Source: Nibrella saemangeumensis
Lineage (GTDB): Bacteria > Bacteroidota > Bacteroidia > Cytophagales > Spirosomataceae
Direction of reading: 5' to 3'
Assembly (NCBI RefSeq): GCF_039541915.1
Contig: NZ_BAABHD010000005.1
Coordinates: 310,001-374,000 of the forward strand
Length of the DNA stretch: 64,000 bases
This document shows positions 54,823 to 63,405 of this stretch, one piece after another. The position numbers and the translations under genes are program-made. The number at the start of each line of letters is the position of its first letter. The stretch's first letter is position 1. The notes under the pieces are model-generated. The model saw nothing but the letters and a program-made list of their open reading frames with translations. It did not search any database and was not told where the DNA came from.

Positions 54823-56136
54823 GTGAACTTAGAAAATCTTAGTAGGGTATACGCAGCTCACGGCTGTCAGAGGATTTATGTTAAAGTATTGGCGGAGAAT
54901 GACAATTCAAAAAATCAGGTTTACCTCGGTGGAAGTTTTGAAATCTTAAATGTATTTCCTGCATCCGATATACAGGCGGAGTCTCCCGAAGATTGGACCC
55001 GTGAACGCTTCAAAGCCACAGTCAGGTTTGCATGGATTACAGAAACAGGTACTTTGGCCATTGCCCCAAACGCCCAGTTGATTCTGTATCCGAAATACCC
55101 AGAAGTCAGATTCTCAGGCTTTCTTCTTGGGTGCACACAAGCACCTTCCGATCTGATGAAGGGGACAGCACGAATTGCAGGAAGGCTTCTGTTTCTAGGG
55201 GTAACTACTGATGGAAGAGTTCTGGGTTACGTAACCTCCCCAGCTTCTGCTCTGGCCGCCGAATTCTCCCGATTAGTTACCGACACCTACGGAGTTTTCA
55301 GAGTTATACATCTGGCAGCTGATAATAATCGTAACCGCTTACTGCGTGAGCTGAAACGTATTCATGATCTTGGCTGGATCCGCTCAAGAAGGCTGGACTC
55401 AACAGGCACAGTTGTCCCTTGTGAATCATCCAACTGCGGTGGATACACTCTGGAAGCGGAACTGGGAATAACCCCGAACGGATACTCGGAACCGGATTTC
55501 TTAGGATGGGAGATAAAGCAATTCGGTGTAAAGAACCCGGATCGGTTCCGTAGTGAGGTCATTACGCTAATGACACCCGAACCAACAGGGGGAGTTTACG
55601 TAAGTCAGGGCCTTGAACATTTTCTCAGACAATATGGATACGCTGACAAAATGGGCAGGCCAGACCGTATTAATTTTGGCGGTATTCATGTATCAGGTAT
55701 CCGTCATGCCACCACACAGTTACGTATGGAACTGATTGGCTTTGATAATTCAACAGGTAAGATCAGAAATACAAACGGATACATTGCACTGGTTGATCCT
55801 TCAGGTCATGAAGCTGCTACATGGTCATTCTCATCCATGCTGAAACACTGGACCCGCAAGCATAATCAAGCCTGTTATGTACCAGCTTTATCTGAGACGT
55901 CTCCTGTCAGACGATACAGTTATGGGTCTTCCGTTATTCTTGGCATTGGCACAGACTTTCAACTATTCCTTAGAGAAATGTCAAATGGTAATATTTACTA
56001 CGATCCGGGAATAAAAATGGAAAATGCTTCCTCTGCTCGTCCCACAACCAAACGGAGAAGTCAGTTCAGGATTAAGTCAGGTAATCTGGTCAATCTTTAC
56101 CGGATAAACGAAATTGCAGACTTAAACGCACTTTAG
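54823..56136 (+). CDS. MvaI/BcnI-family type II restriction endonuclease
   Basis: GTG at 54823 is the start; no ATG is nearby in frame. In the 437-residue protein, GYTLEAELGITPNGYSEPDF and GWEIKQF match the MvaI/BcnI family, giving Asp225, Glu230 and Lys232. Known members (MvaI, BcnI) are monomeric enzymes that cut CCWGG or CCSGG. The N-terminal 190 residues are longer than in MvaI and may be a separate specificity domain. The recognition site here is inferred only as a CCNGG-type sequence. It is third in the operon with the methyltransferase. Confidence 0.82.
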   Translation: MNLENLSRVYAAHGCQRIYVKVLAENDNSKNQVYLGGSFEILNVFPASDIQAESPEDWTRERFKATVRFAWITETGTLAIAPNAQLILYPKYPEVRFSGFLLGCTQAPSDLMKGTARIAGRLLFLGVTTDGRVLGYVTSPASALAAEFSRLVTDTYGVFRVIHLAADNNRNRLLRELKRIHDLGWIRSRRLDSTGTVVPCESSNCGGYTLEAELGITPNGYSEPDFLGWEIKQFGVKNPDRFRSEVITLMTPEPTGGVYVSQGLEHFLRQYGYADKMGRPDRINFGGIHVSGIRHATTQLRMELIGFDNSTGKIRNTNGYIALVDPSGHEAATWSFSSMLKHWTRKHNQACYVPALSETSPVRRYSYGSSVILGIGTDFQLFLREMSNGNIYYDPGIKMENASSARPTTKRRSQFRIKSGNLVNLYRINEIADLNAL

Positions 56137-56150
56137 CAAATGGCCATAGC

Positions 56151-56603
56151 TCACTCATGATCGTTAAAATCCAGTGAGTCAGCAGATGGTGCCCTGAGGT
56201 AAAGCAATAGGTTTTTCAGACTCTTTTCGCGGAGAAGAGGGCGTAACTCGCATTCAAATATGGTAACTACATTCCATCCCGCATTCCGAAGTGATTGTGT
56301 GTTTTCCTGATCCTTACGGCGGCTGGTCATTATCTTGTTAGTCCACCATTCAGTACGGGTTTTCGGAATAATGAAATAGCGGCATCCTTCATGGCCATGC
56401 CAGAAACATCCATGTATGAAAATAACAGTCCGGTATTTAGGCATTACGATATCAGGTTTGCCCGGTAAATCTTTCACATGAATCCTGTACCGGAAGCCGT
56501 TTTTATGCAGGAACTGCCGGACAATCATTTCCGGCTTTGTATCTTTCCCCCGGATGCGGGACATATTAAAACTGCGCTGCTCAGGTGTATGTACATCAGC
56601 CAT
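56151..56603 (-). CDS. vsr: very short patch repair endonuclease
   Basis: A 150-residue Vsr protein. MSRIRGKDTKPE lies near 14-25, PDIV has catalytic Asp51, and HGCFWHGHEGC has His64 and His69, the same numbering as E. coli Vsr. It nicks T:G mismatches that arise when 5-methylcytosine deaminates at a methylated site, protecting the host from mutation by the Dcm-type enzyme upstream. It is convergent with the restriction gene, 14 bases apart. It supports a 5mC product. Confidence 0.95.
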   Translation of the reverse strand: MADVHTPEQRSFNMSRIRGKDTKPEMIVRQFLHKNGFRYRIHVKDLPGKPDIVMPKYRTVIFIHGCFWHGHEGCRYFIIPKTRTEWWTNKIMTSRRKDQENTQSLRNAGWNVVTIFECELRPLLREKSLKNLLLYLRAPSADSLDFNDHE

Positions 56604-56640
56604 ATTGTCAATAAGTTGGAATATGGCTCAAACTTTTGAG

Positions 56641-57150
56641 CTATAAAATATCCCTCTCATAAATAGCGTATATCCTCTCCCAATACACTCCTTTATATCT
56701 TAACGTACTTATTTCCTCTTCTATTGATTCTAGCTTAGTAACCACTTCAGGTCCGTACAGCTCCTCCAGATCAGCATCAGGATACTTTGTTACCAAGGCA
56801 ATACTGTTATCCAATGTATATTTTACTTCCGCAAAAGCACGCGCTGACTTGAAAAGGAAAAGAAACTCGTTATGACCTGTTTCTGCTATAGCAGCCTGAA
56901 AACGATCAACTTCTACCCTATTGTAATTGTAGAAGATAGCTAATAAACTATCCCTGTCAATTGCAGACTCTAATTCGCTGATATAATAAATTAATTTAAT
57001 AGTTGGGGGGAGTGCTTGTATAATATCACTCCGCCTGTCATAATAATCAAAAATCAGTTCATTAACCTGATTCCCTACTTCGGCAGCAATTTGTGAAGTA
57101 GGTATACCTTTTAAATCTAAATTCTTAAGTGCCTCCTGAGAATCTTCCAT
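56641..57150 (-). CDS. hypothetical helical protein (possibly DUF4375-like)
   Basis: A 169-residue, mostly helical, acidic protein with no signal peptide. The segment IKLIYYISELESAIDRDSLL and the following FYNYNRVEVDRF resemble DUF4375/DMP19 proteins, but the match is weak. It lies 37 bases upstream of vsr on the same strand, so it is probably co-transcribed. Function unknown. Confidence 0.6.
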   Translation of the reverse strand: MEDSQEALKNLDLKGIPTSQIAAEVGNQVNELIFDYYDRRSDIIQALPPTIKLIYYISELESAIDRDSLLAIFYNYNRVEVDRFQAAIAETGHNEFLFLFKSARAFAEVKYTLDNSIALVTKYPDADLEELYGPEVVTKLESIEEEISTLRYKGVYWERIYAIYERDIL

Positions 57151-57256
57151 ATCTGTGATGTGTCTGGCAGTTCGGGCCTGTCTTTACTAGGGCAAATTAA
57201 TGTTTAAAACTCTCAATAGAGTACTCAATGGTATTGATTATTGTAAGTCTGCCACA

Positions 57257-57484
57257 TTAGTACCTTTCATCAAAGTGCTCTTCGCCATCTATAATTGTGC
57301 GCCGTACCTGCCCTCTGAACTTAAGAGTGTCAAGCATCTGAGCCAACTCATACGCCGCCTGCCGACTGGTAGCATCAACAGTTATGTGTTCCTCTGCGTA
57401 CCCCAGCACTTCACCAGTAACCGGATCTGGCCCAGCTTCACGTACAATTATTATTTTATAAGTCTTTATAAGTGGACCAGTCAT
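57257..57484 (-). CDS. small hypothetical protein
   Basis: The ATG at 57484 gives 75 residues; the longer frame to 57580 adds an unlikely N-terminus. It reads as a compact alpha/beta fold (YKIIIVREAGP, EEHITVDATSRQAAYELAQML, RRTIIDGEEHF). It resembles small accessory proteins of mobile elements. R2 copy 5 lies about 200 bases upstream. Confidence 0.5.
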   Translation of the reverse strand: MTGPLIKTYKIIIVREAGPDPVTGEVLGYAEEHITVDATSRQAAYELAQMLDTLKFRGQVRRTIIDGEEHFDERY

Positions 57485-57690
57485 CTGTTCTCCGTCTACT
57501 TTTGTATCTTTTGGTGACTCAGTTTGCACCAATCTGCATCCAATTTGAAGATAACCAAAATGACCAACAAAGGCAACCAACTTGGTTTATCCGTCTGAGC
57601 CGTACAGAATTCTTCTGGGACTAACCAAAATTACGAAGGACAAATGCCTATCATAAGTTCTTGAAATCAATTTTAACCTGCTGTAGTCAG

Positions 57691-57726
57691 CAAAATCAAA
57701 AAAGGACAAAACCAAAAAGGGGACCC
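57691..57726 (+). repeat. R2 repeat, copy 5
   Basis: CAAAATCAAAAAAGGACAAA followed by ACCAAAAAGGGGACCC. Same orientation as the other R2 copies. A CCCCTACCCCC block follows at about 57750, as in copy 1. Confidence 0.75.
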
Positions 57727-57856
57727 AAAAATTCATATGTAGTTTTTACCCCTACCCCCTTTTCTAACTTTACCTGCATATGACCGTCTAAAAACCAGAA
57801 GGCTAGATCAAGATTCAGCAGTTCGAAGGTATATTTTGCGGCAAAGGTAAACGGCA

Positions 57857-57892
57857 CAAAAAAGCCTGCCATCAAGCAACAGCAGGCTTTTG
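57857..57892 (-). terminator. minus-strand hairpin terminator
   Basis: On the minus strand AAAAGCCTGC pairs with GCAGGCTTTT around a 12-base loop, followed by T6. It serves the gene at 57940-58224. Confidence 0.8.
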
Positions 57893-57939
57893 CATGTTAA
57901 TCAAATAATCACATGCAGGATGTGATGTGCGCAAAGGTA

Positions 57940-58224
57940 CTACTTATTCTCCTTATACACCCGGTCCCGAATCAGCCGGAGGTTGTTCAGCTCCGGAATG
58001 TCGCGTATGTCATCGGGCGGGATAATGCCCCGCTTTATCCAGTTGGACACCACATTGGTTGATTCCAGCTTGTGACGCTTTACATACTCCTTAATGGTTA
58101 CCCACTTAGTCAGGTCAATTGTTTTCCCCTGACTCACTAAGTAGCTTCGGGCCTCCTCAATGAGCTGACGGGTCTCAGCCATCAGCCGCTGGTGTTCTTC
58201 GTTTATGTTATTCTCCTGATTCAT
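57940..58224 (-). CDS. small helix-turn-helix DNA-binding protein (excisionase/MerR-like)
   Basis: A 94-residue protein with an N-terminal helix (about 8-35) followed by TIKEYVKRHKLESTNVVSNW, an N-terminal winged-helix pattern as in excisionase or MerR-like proteins, then IKRGIIPPDDIRDI. It may regulate the neighbouring small gene or act in island mobility. It ends in a terminator. Confidence 0.65.
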   Translation of the reverse strand: MNQENNINEEHQRLMAETRQLIEEARSYLVSQGKTIDLTKWVTIKEYVKRHKLESTNVVSNWIKRGIIPPDDIRDIPELNNLRLIRDRVYKENK

Positions 58225-58257
58225 GACTCGTTATATTTTAAATTATGAGACACCGTA

Positions 58258-58280
58258 GAGAGGGGCACAAGGCCCCTCTC
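58258..58280 (-). terminator. GC-rich hairpin terminator
   Basis: GAGAGGGGC and GCCCCTCTC form a 9-bp stem with a 5-base loop. It lies 10 bases after the stop of the small gene at 58290. Confidence 0.6.
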
Positions 58281-58289
58281 CCCTTCTCT

Positions 58290-58448
58290 TTAGCTTGCTT
58301 CCAGTATTTCAAGGATGTCAAGTAGTTCGCTTAAGGCTTCGAGGGCTTCGTTGATTTGCTCCTCCGTGAGCTTACCATCGTTGATTCTCAAGTAATCTTT
58401 GATCTGCTTTACCTGCATGTTGATCTTGTTGATAAATCCTGCGTTCAT
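58290..58448 (-). CDS. small acidic helical protein, 52 residues
   Basis: From the ATG at 58448 the frame runs 52 codons to TAA at 58290. The peptide is helical and amphipathic (QVKQIKDYLRIND then EEQINEALEALSEL). It ends before a hairpin. It lies upstream of the HTH gene on the same strand, so the pair may be one unit. Family not recognised. The 274-base stretch to 58722 is AT-rich, with nothing else seen. Confidence 0.5.
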   Translation of the reverse strand: MNAGFINKINMQVKQIKDYLRINDGKLTEEQINEALEALSELLDILEILEAS

Positions 58449-58722
58449 GTTTGATATATTTGATTAACAGGATAAATATACAGATTGTTACGTTACGTAA
58501 CAAATAATTGAAGAGAATTTTTATAAAATTTGAATTTTTTGCATAAAACTCAGCATCGATGTTAGTAAAGGCCTAATAATAAACAAACTATGAAATATTA
58601 ATTGTAATTATTTTTAGGCAAAAGAAAAGCTTTCCGTTAAATAAAAACTTTTGAGCATATATGCCTAACGAATGTAAATTGATTGCCTTAAGAATATCAG
58701 TTTCACCTTAACCTGTGCTTTA

Positions 58723-59430
58723 ATGAATTCACCTTTAGTCGTAGTTACCTCAACAAAAAGTGTTGGTGTAGCAATCCTTTTGACACTTCTGTTCGGTCCC
58801 ATTGGATTATTTTACGCCACAATAACTGGAGGATTTCTAATGACCTTCTCTCCCCTCATTATAGGACCTATATTGTTTTTTAAAGCAAATCCCATTTTAA
58901 CTATAACATGGTTTATCCTTCATTGGATAGTCTGCATAATTTGGGCAGTAAGTGGAGTAAAAAAGTACAATGCTAAAATGTTAATGTTGGCAACTCTTCA
59001 ATCAGGCCCCTTGAGTGTAGCCTCAAATCTAGCTGATAATATTGTATCTGAAAGCAATGAAAATAATTATAAAACAGGAACCAGCGGAGAACAAAGCATT
59101 ATACCTAAAACAAACTACACTACAGTTACTACACCAATATTGTTGTTTGTAATAGGGATTCTAATTATGGTAATAATTAAAAAGGGTTACTTCGACAATA
59201 TTAATAAGCAGGTCAGTAATTATGAATGGAAAGTTACTGACAGAACAGAAGTATACTCCCGGCCAAATATAAATTCTCAAGTTATCAGGATAGCAGAAAA
59301 AGATAAAGGTTTTAATTCCATACGTGAAACAAAATATTTTATTGAAGTTAAACTTGATGAAAATGAACAAAACGGCCAAACAGGTTTTATCAGAAAAACC
59401 TTTTTAAATAAAACCCAAACAGGAGAGTAA
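58723..59430 (+). CDS. membrane protein with C-terminal SH3-like domain (twin 1)
   Basis: A 235-residue protein. Three hydrophobic segments (about 12-35, 37-55 and 58-80) are followed by a polar loop, a fourth helix near 138-153, and a C-terminal SH3-like domain (about 165-230). The domain has WKVTDRTEVYSRPN and TGFIRKTF, which closely match the tail of the next protein. The N-terminal part GVAILLTLLFGPIGLFYATI resembles small phage/immunity-like membrane proteins. It is paired with 59480. Confidence 0.65.
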   Translation: MNSPLVVVTSTKSVGVAILLTLLFGPIGLFYATITGGFLMTFSPLIIGPILFFKANPILTITWFILHWIVCIIWAVSGVKKYNAKMLMLATLQSGPLSVASNLADNIVSESNENNYKTGTSGEQSIIPKTNYTTVTTPILLFVIGILIMVIIKKGYFDNINKQVSNYEWKVTDRTEVYSRPNINSQVIRIAEKDKGFNSIRETKYFIEVKLDENEQNGQTGFIRKTFLNKTQTGE

Positions 59431-59479
59431 AGCTTTAGCAATAAAAAATTTAATGAATAATAACCAAAATTAATTTTTT

Positions 59480-60394
59480 ATGGATATAGCTAAAAACATG
59501 CTTGCCCCTATCTGTTTACTGTTGGGTTTACTTTTTGGTTACTTGTTTATGTTTGAAAGCTCTAAAATATACAAAGCTAAAAGCAGAATACTTAATGTTA
59601 TCAATAAGGGAAAGAATTACGATCAACTGCTGTCAAGAAAGTGGATTAGTACAGAAGAGACTTCTAAAACTATAATAAACCGGGTTAAAGACCACTATGA
59701 TTTAAATATAGGTTTACTTGTTACTCAATTAGTTACTGCAATGGATAAGAGTCGGTCTGGACTACCAGACTTACTAATTCTTGATTTTATCGGGACAGGG
59801 GGGACAGGTAAATTTAACCTTATTTATAAACTTCCCTTAGCACAAGGTAATTGGCAAATTACAGAAGATAAAGAATTCTTGATTTTTAAATTTGACAATA
59901 CAGCAGAAGACAGGCTCCATATCGAGGAACTAACTGAGGACAGCCTTATTCTCTCTTACTTTGCTGATGGAGTAAAGGTCGTTGAAAAGTATGTCCCCTA
60001 TACACCATCTAGTAATATTCAGGATAAAACAGAAGACATTAATGAAAATTCAAGTGAGTACCCTCTTGAGTTAAAAAACCCAAACATTGTTTATGAAGAT
60101 AGCTCAGACGTAAAATCATATCCAATTGACGAGTCTGTAATTACAACTGAGGAAAAGACTTGGAAAGTTGTAGCCGATAGAGCGTATTTTCATAACCGTC
60201 CAAATGAGGCAAGTATACGAAATGCCTACATGGTAAAAGGTGAAGTAGCTACAAGTATATCAGAGTCAGACAATTTTGTATATATAGTTTTTATCAACAA
60301 AAAGAATAAGCAAAGTGAAGGATATATAAGAAAAATAAACCTTACACAGGTTGTCAGTGAGTTAAACAGAGTAGACTCTACAAATATAGAATAG
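59480..60394 (+). CDS. membrane-anchored protein with C-terminal SH3-like domain (twin 2)
   Basis: A 304-residue protein with one N-terminal helix (about 8-26), then a middle domain of about 150 residues (VKDHYDLNIGLLVTQ, FIGTGGTGKFNLIY) and an SH3-like tail (about 225-295) with WKVVADRAYFHNRPN and EGYIRKINL. The tail is paralogous to the tail of the upstream gene, 49 bases away. The pair probably works together at the membrane. Function unknown. Confidence 0.65.
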   Translation: MDIAKNMLAPICLLLGLLFGYLFMFESSKIYKAKSRILNVINKGKNYDQLLSRKWISTEETSKTIINRVKDHYDLNIGLLVTQLVTAMDKSRSGLPDLLILDFIGTGGTGKFNLIYKLPLAQGNWQITEDKEFLIFKFDNTAEDRLHIEELTEDSLILSYFADGVKVVEKYVPYTPSSNIQDKTEDINENSSEYPLELKNPNIVYEDSSDVKSYPIDESVITTEEKTWKVVADRAYFHNRPNEASIRNAYMVKGEVATSISESDNFVYIVFINKKNKQSEGYIRKINLTQVVSELNRVDSTNIE

Positions 60395-60828
60395 ATGTAA
60401 AGCTTCTTCTTTCACATGAAGGGTAGGAAATGCCTATGAACTGTGTAAGCTGGAGTTTCAGCCTTTACATTTGCAGTTTCTAGTATCACAGCAAACTTCT
60501 TAAACTCACAGAAAAAGTTTTTCCAATCATCTTTTTCATCATTTATCTAAATAATAGCGCAAGAAAGCCTAATTGAAAAATGATGAAAGTGCCGAAAATG
60601 ACGCTTGGAAAAACATTTTTGTTGAAGCCTGTGTCGGACAGGTAAATCATTGTGGAACTTTGGTTTTATTACCTAATATTAGGAAACATTCTGGTGAATA
60701 TGAGGGTACAGTTTAAACTGCTGGAAGGTTGACTAAACCATCTGTAATAATTTTAATAAAAAGTTTAGCCTTTAATACAAAAAACGCAGCATTTTATAAA
60801 TTGTTGGTTACAGCAAACAAGTTGATAT
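60395..60828. other. gap with R1 copy F
   Basis: 434 bases with no credible gene. It contains the full inverted R1 copy F (60511-60625). Confidence 0.6.
60511..60625. repeat. R1 repeat, copy F (full inverted repeat)
   Basis: The left arm has GAAAAAGTTTTTCC then AATCATCTTTTTCATCATTT. The right arm has AATGATGAAAGTGCCGAAAA then TGACGC and AAAAAC. The flank GTTGAAGCC-TGTGTCGGAC matches the right flank of copy C. Confidence 0.78.
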
Positions 60829-61515
60829 ATGAAGCTTTTAAATTGGAACATCAGACATGGAGGTAGAAAGCATTTAACTTCAATATGTAGTGCAATTTCA
60901 AAGCACAACCCCGATATAGCCGTTATAACCGAATTTAGATATAATAGTAGTGGAGAGTATATTTTACAAAATTTATGCAATTTAGGCTTGACGTACCAAA
61001 GTTTTAACCGAAGCATTATGAAAAGCCATAATGGCGTACTTATAGCAAGTCGCCAAGGAGAAGTTGTTAGTTCAGTTAAGATACCGGAAGGCCTACATCA
61101 GCATGTTACTGCAATTAGCATTGGTGATGTTACTGTTGTAGGCACATTCTGCGCTACCAAAACTTTATCTAATTTATTTTTTGAATTTCTTGTTGACCTC
61201 GTTAACGACTCAGATAGCCACTCAATTTTGGCAACCGGAGACTTCAACTGCGGTGCAACAGGCAGAGTCCCACAATACTGTTCCAAGAGAATGCAAAAGG
61301 CGTATAAAGCTGGTTGGATTGATATTTGGAAACGTGACAATAAAGAAGAGGTATGGTCTTTCAGACAAGGAAAAGGCAGGTCACGTCCTGACCACATATA
61401 TACGACCCAACCTCTAGCCTCTTGTGTCAAAAATGTATGGTACTCTTTTGAGGAGTTAGATAGAAACTTCTCCGACCATGCCCCTATGCTCGCAGAGATA
61501 GATATTTACCTTTGA
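60829..61515 (+). CDS. endonuclease/exonuclease/phosphatase (EEP) family protein
   Basis: A 228-residue EEP-fold protein. The metal and catalytic motifs are in order: LNWNIRHG (Asn7), ITEFRY (Glu35), GDFN near residue 140, and a C-terminal NFSDHAPM (Asp-His). The fold covers DNases, RNases and lipid phosphatases. The lack of a signal peptide and the defence setting favour a nuclease. A PD-(D/E)xK-type protein follows 38 bases later on the same strand, probably co-transcribed. Confidence 0.82.
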   Translation: MKLLNWNIRHGGRKHLTSICSAISKHNPDIAVITEFRYNSSGEYILQNLCNLGLTYQSFNRSIMKSHNGVLIASRQGEVVSSVKIPEGLHQHVTAISIGDVTVVGTFCATKTLSNLFFEFLVDLVNDSDSHSILATGDFNCGATGRVPQYCSKRMQKAYKAGWIDIWKRDNKEEVWSFRQGKGRSRPDHIYTTQPLASCVKNVWYSFEELDRNFSDHAPMLAEIDIYL

Positions 61516-61553
61516 TTGCCTATTAGCCTTTTGTAGCCTACTCCATCACTCCC

Positions 61554-62222
61554 GTGAATTATCTAAGTATTGAAGCTGAAAGACTGCCTGACCGCATCAG
61601 GTCCGCAGTATCACTCGCATGGTCACTATTTGCCAAGAAAGTAGGTGGTCGTTTAATCAGCATCAACAAAGAAGCTTCCATGCAACTCCAGTACGCCTAT
61701 ATCCTTCAGCAGATACTGTCACTGATTGTATTTGATGAGAAAGAGGCTGTAACGCTTGAATTGGAAGAAAGTCGCTTGGTTGATGGCTCTTTGTGTGAAA
61801 TTGACATTCTTGTAACAGGTCAGTACAGCGACCTATTGTACCCTATAGCAATCGAACTTAAATGTTATAAAACTTACTCTACAACTGGTGGGAAACGTGG
61901 GGCAACCGATATATTCAGAAAAGATGTGTATGAAGACTTTGCCATTTTAGAACGATACATCGAAAGTAATCAGACTAAAGCTGGCATTTCATTAATAATG
62001 ACGGATATGGAAAGCCTGATTTATCCAAAAAGTAAGAAAGGTAAATGTTGGGACTATGATATATCTGATGGAACAATTATTTATCCCGGTCGTCTGATGA
62101 CACCTATTGGCGGTAAGCCAGTCGAAATTGAACTTAAGAAACAATATACACTAAAATGGTTACAATATGGCTCATTCTGGTTTGCTGAAATCGAGGGTAA
62201 TGCTTTTTCTTTTGGGCAGTGA
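61554..62222 (+). CDS. PD-(D/E)xK nuclease-like protein
   Basis: GTG at 61554 is the start. The 222-residue protein has SLCEIDILVTG (Asp84) and IAIELKCYK (Glu101, Lys103), the usual nuclease core. A helical N-terminus (about 1-60) resembles restriction-type or DUF nuclease fold proteins. It is paired with the EEP gene, 38 bases upstream. Together they look like a two-nuclease module; target unknown. Confidence 0.65.
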   Translation: MNYLSIEAERLPDRIRSAVSLAWSLFAKKVGGRLISINKEASMQLQYAYILQQILSLIVFDEKEAVTLELEESRLVDGSLCEIDILVTGQYSDLLYPIAIELKCYKTYSTTGGKRGATDIFRKDVYEDFAILERYIESNQTKAGISLIMTDMESLIYPKSKKGKCWDYDISDGTIIYPGRLMTPIGGKPVEIELKKQYTLKWLQYGSFWFAEIEGNAFSFGQ

Positions 62223-62500
62223 TGAATTAACTTGAGTTCGTCAAAATGAACAATTACCTTTCCATTCATTTGCAGGTTCATCTTAACCAATCTACTCCAT
62301 GCGGGTCGAGAGTCTGCCGCTAGTGGAGCGATAGTAGCTGTTCTGCCGATTTGGCTTCTATGCTGCTGGTCGAGGTGTTACTCCAAGTAGTATAACGAAC
62401 CCCAATATTTGTTACGGCCTAGTGAGACATAAGTAGTGCAAATAAATACAAGAAGTACGACAAAGCTTTTATGTATTAAAGTGTTAGCAGCCATATTATT

Positions 62501-63405
62501 ATGACAATACCAGAAAGCATTAAAGAATTTGTTAGACAAGTGTTCAGAGATTATAACTTGAAAATATAAAACTTTCTAAACACCCAATGACATGGGAAAC
62601 TTCATTGGACTTTACGTTTATCGAACATCTATCAAACTATGCCGCACCACTAAAAGTTGAAAAGAATTGGATAATAAGATTTGATACACATTACTTAGGC
62701 GGGATGAGGCATTGAGCAAACTGGGAGATTGCTGATATCGGAATACTCATTATTTTCAGAGAAAATGGCAAGACTGTTAAGTTTAAAATATCGCTCCTTC
62801 AATCTAAAAGACTTTATGCGAACGAACTTTTAACCGAAGAGGAGGATAGTGAGAAGAATTATATTAAAGGGTTTGGCAGATTGTATGAAAATGATGAGCT
62901 GTATAAAGAAATATTAAAGCCAAGAACAGTAAATTTTACAGACGCATCAAGATATAGTGCAGTAAGCGTTAAGGATGAACAATGGGAAGCAATTAAAGAG
63001 TATGAAAAAGAAACAACAATCCCAATTCATTATTTATTCTACAACCCATGCAGAGTGCCGCAATCGATTGAAATGCCCTTGACAGCAGACATTAATTATA
63101 CTTCTTTCAGTGTTGGGGCAAGAGTATTGCTTACTGTCACTCTCTTCAAGAAATTTGACAGTGAAAATAAAGGTTATAGTCCAAGTTTTGGAGAGTTGAA
63201 ATATACTTTAGATGCACCATTTAATGAAGTGGCAAATGAAGGTGGATGGCGACTTGAGGACTACATTGCCGACCAACTGATAACTTGTAAAGAAGGATAC
63301 ATAGTCAAAGATAATGACGATATAAACTTGTATAAGGTTTTTAATAGGAGAAGCGGACCTATTGCAAGCGCATTTTCGTTAACGTTTGACATGACCCAGC
63401 AATAA
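62501..63405 (+). pseudogene. decayed gene of unknown family (one frameshift, one stop)
   Basis: From the ATG at 62501 the frame reads MTIPESIKEFVRQVFRDYN, then reaches a stop at 62567. The frame that follows, two bases over, reads ENIKLSKHPMTWETSLDF and continues to HYLGGMRH, where TGA at 62713-62715 interrupts it. After it, ANWEIADIGILIIF runs without stops to 63405. The two parts look like one protein of about 300 residues. An ATG at 62881 alone would give a 174-residue C-terminal part. The intact family is not recognised. Exact 10-base inverted repeats (GTTAGCAGCC at 62483 and GGCTGCTAAC at 63410) flank it. Confidence 0.6.

Larger units (their letters stand above)
57485..57939. other. gap with R2 copy 5 and a terminator
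   Basis: 455 bases without a gene. It contains R2 copy 5 (57691-57726, with similarity to about 57770) and the terminator of the downstream HTH gene (57857-57892). Confidence 0.6.

Noticed and set aside
57200..57517. 105-codon plus-strand frame opposite the small gene at 57257
   Set aside because: The minus-strand frame gives a more ordinary soluble alpha/beta protein; the plus-strand product is Cys/Phe-rich with no motif.
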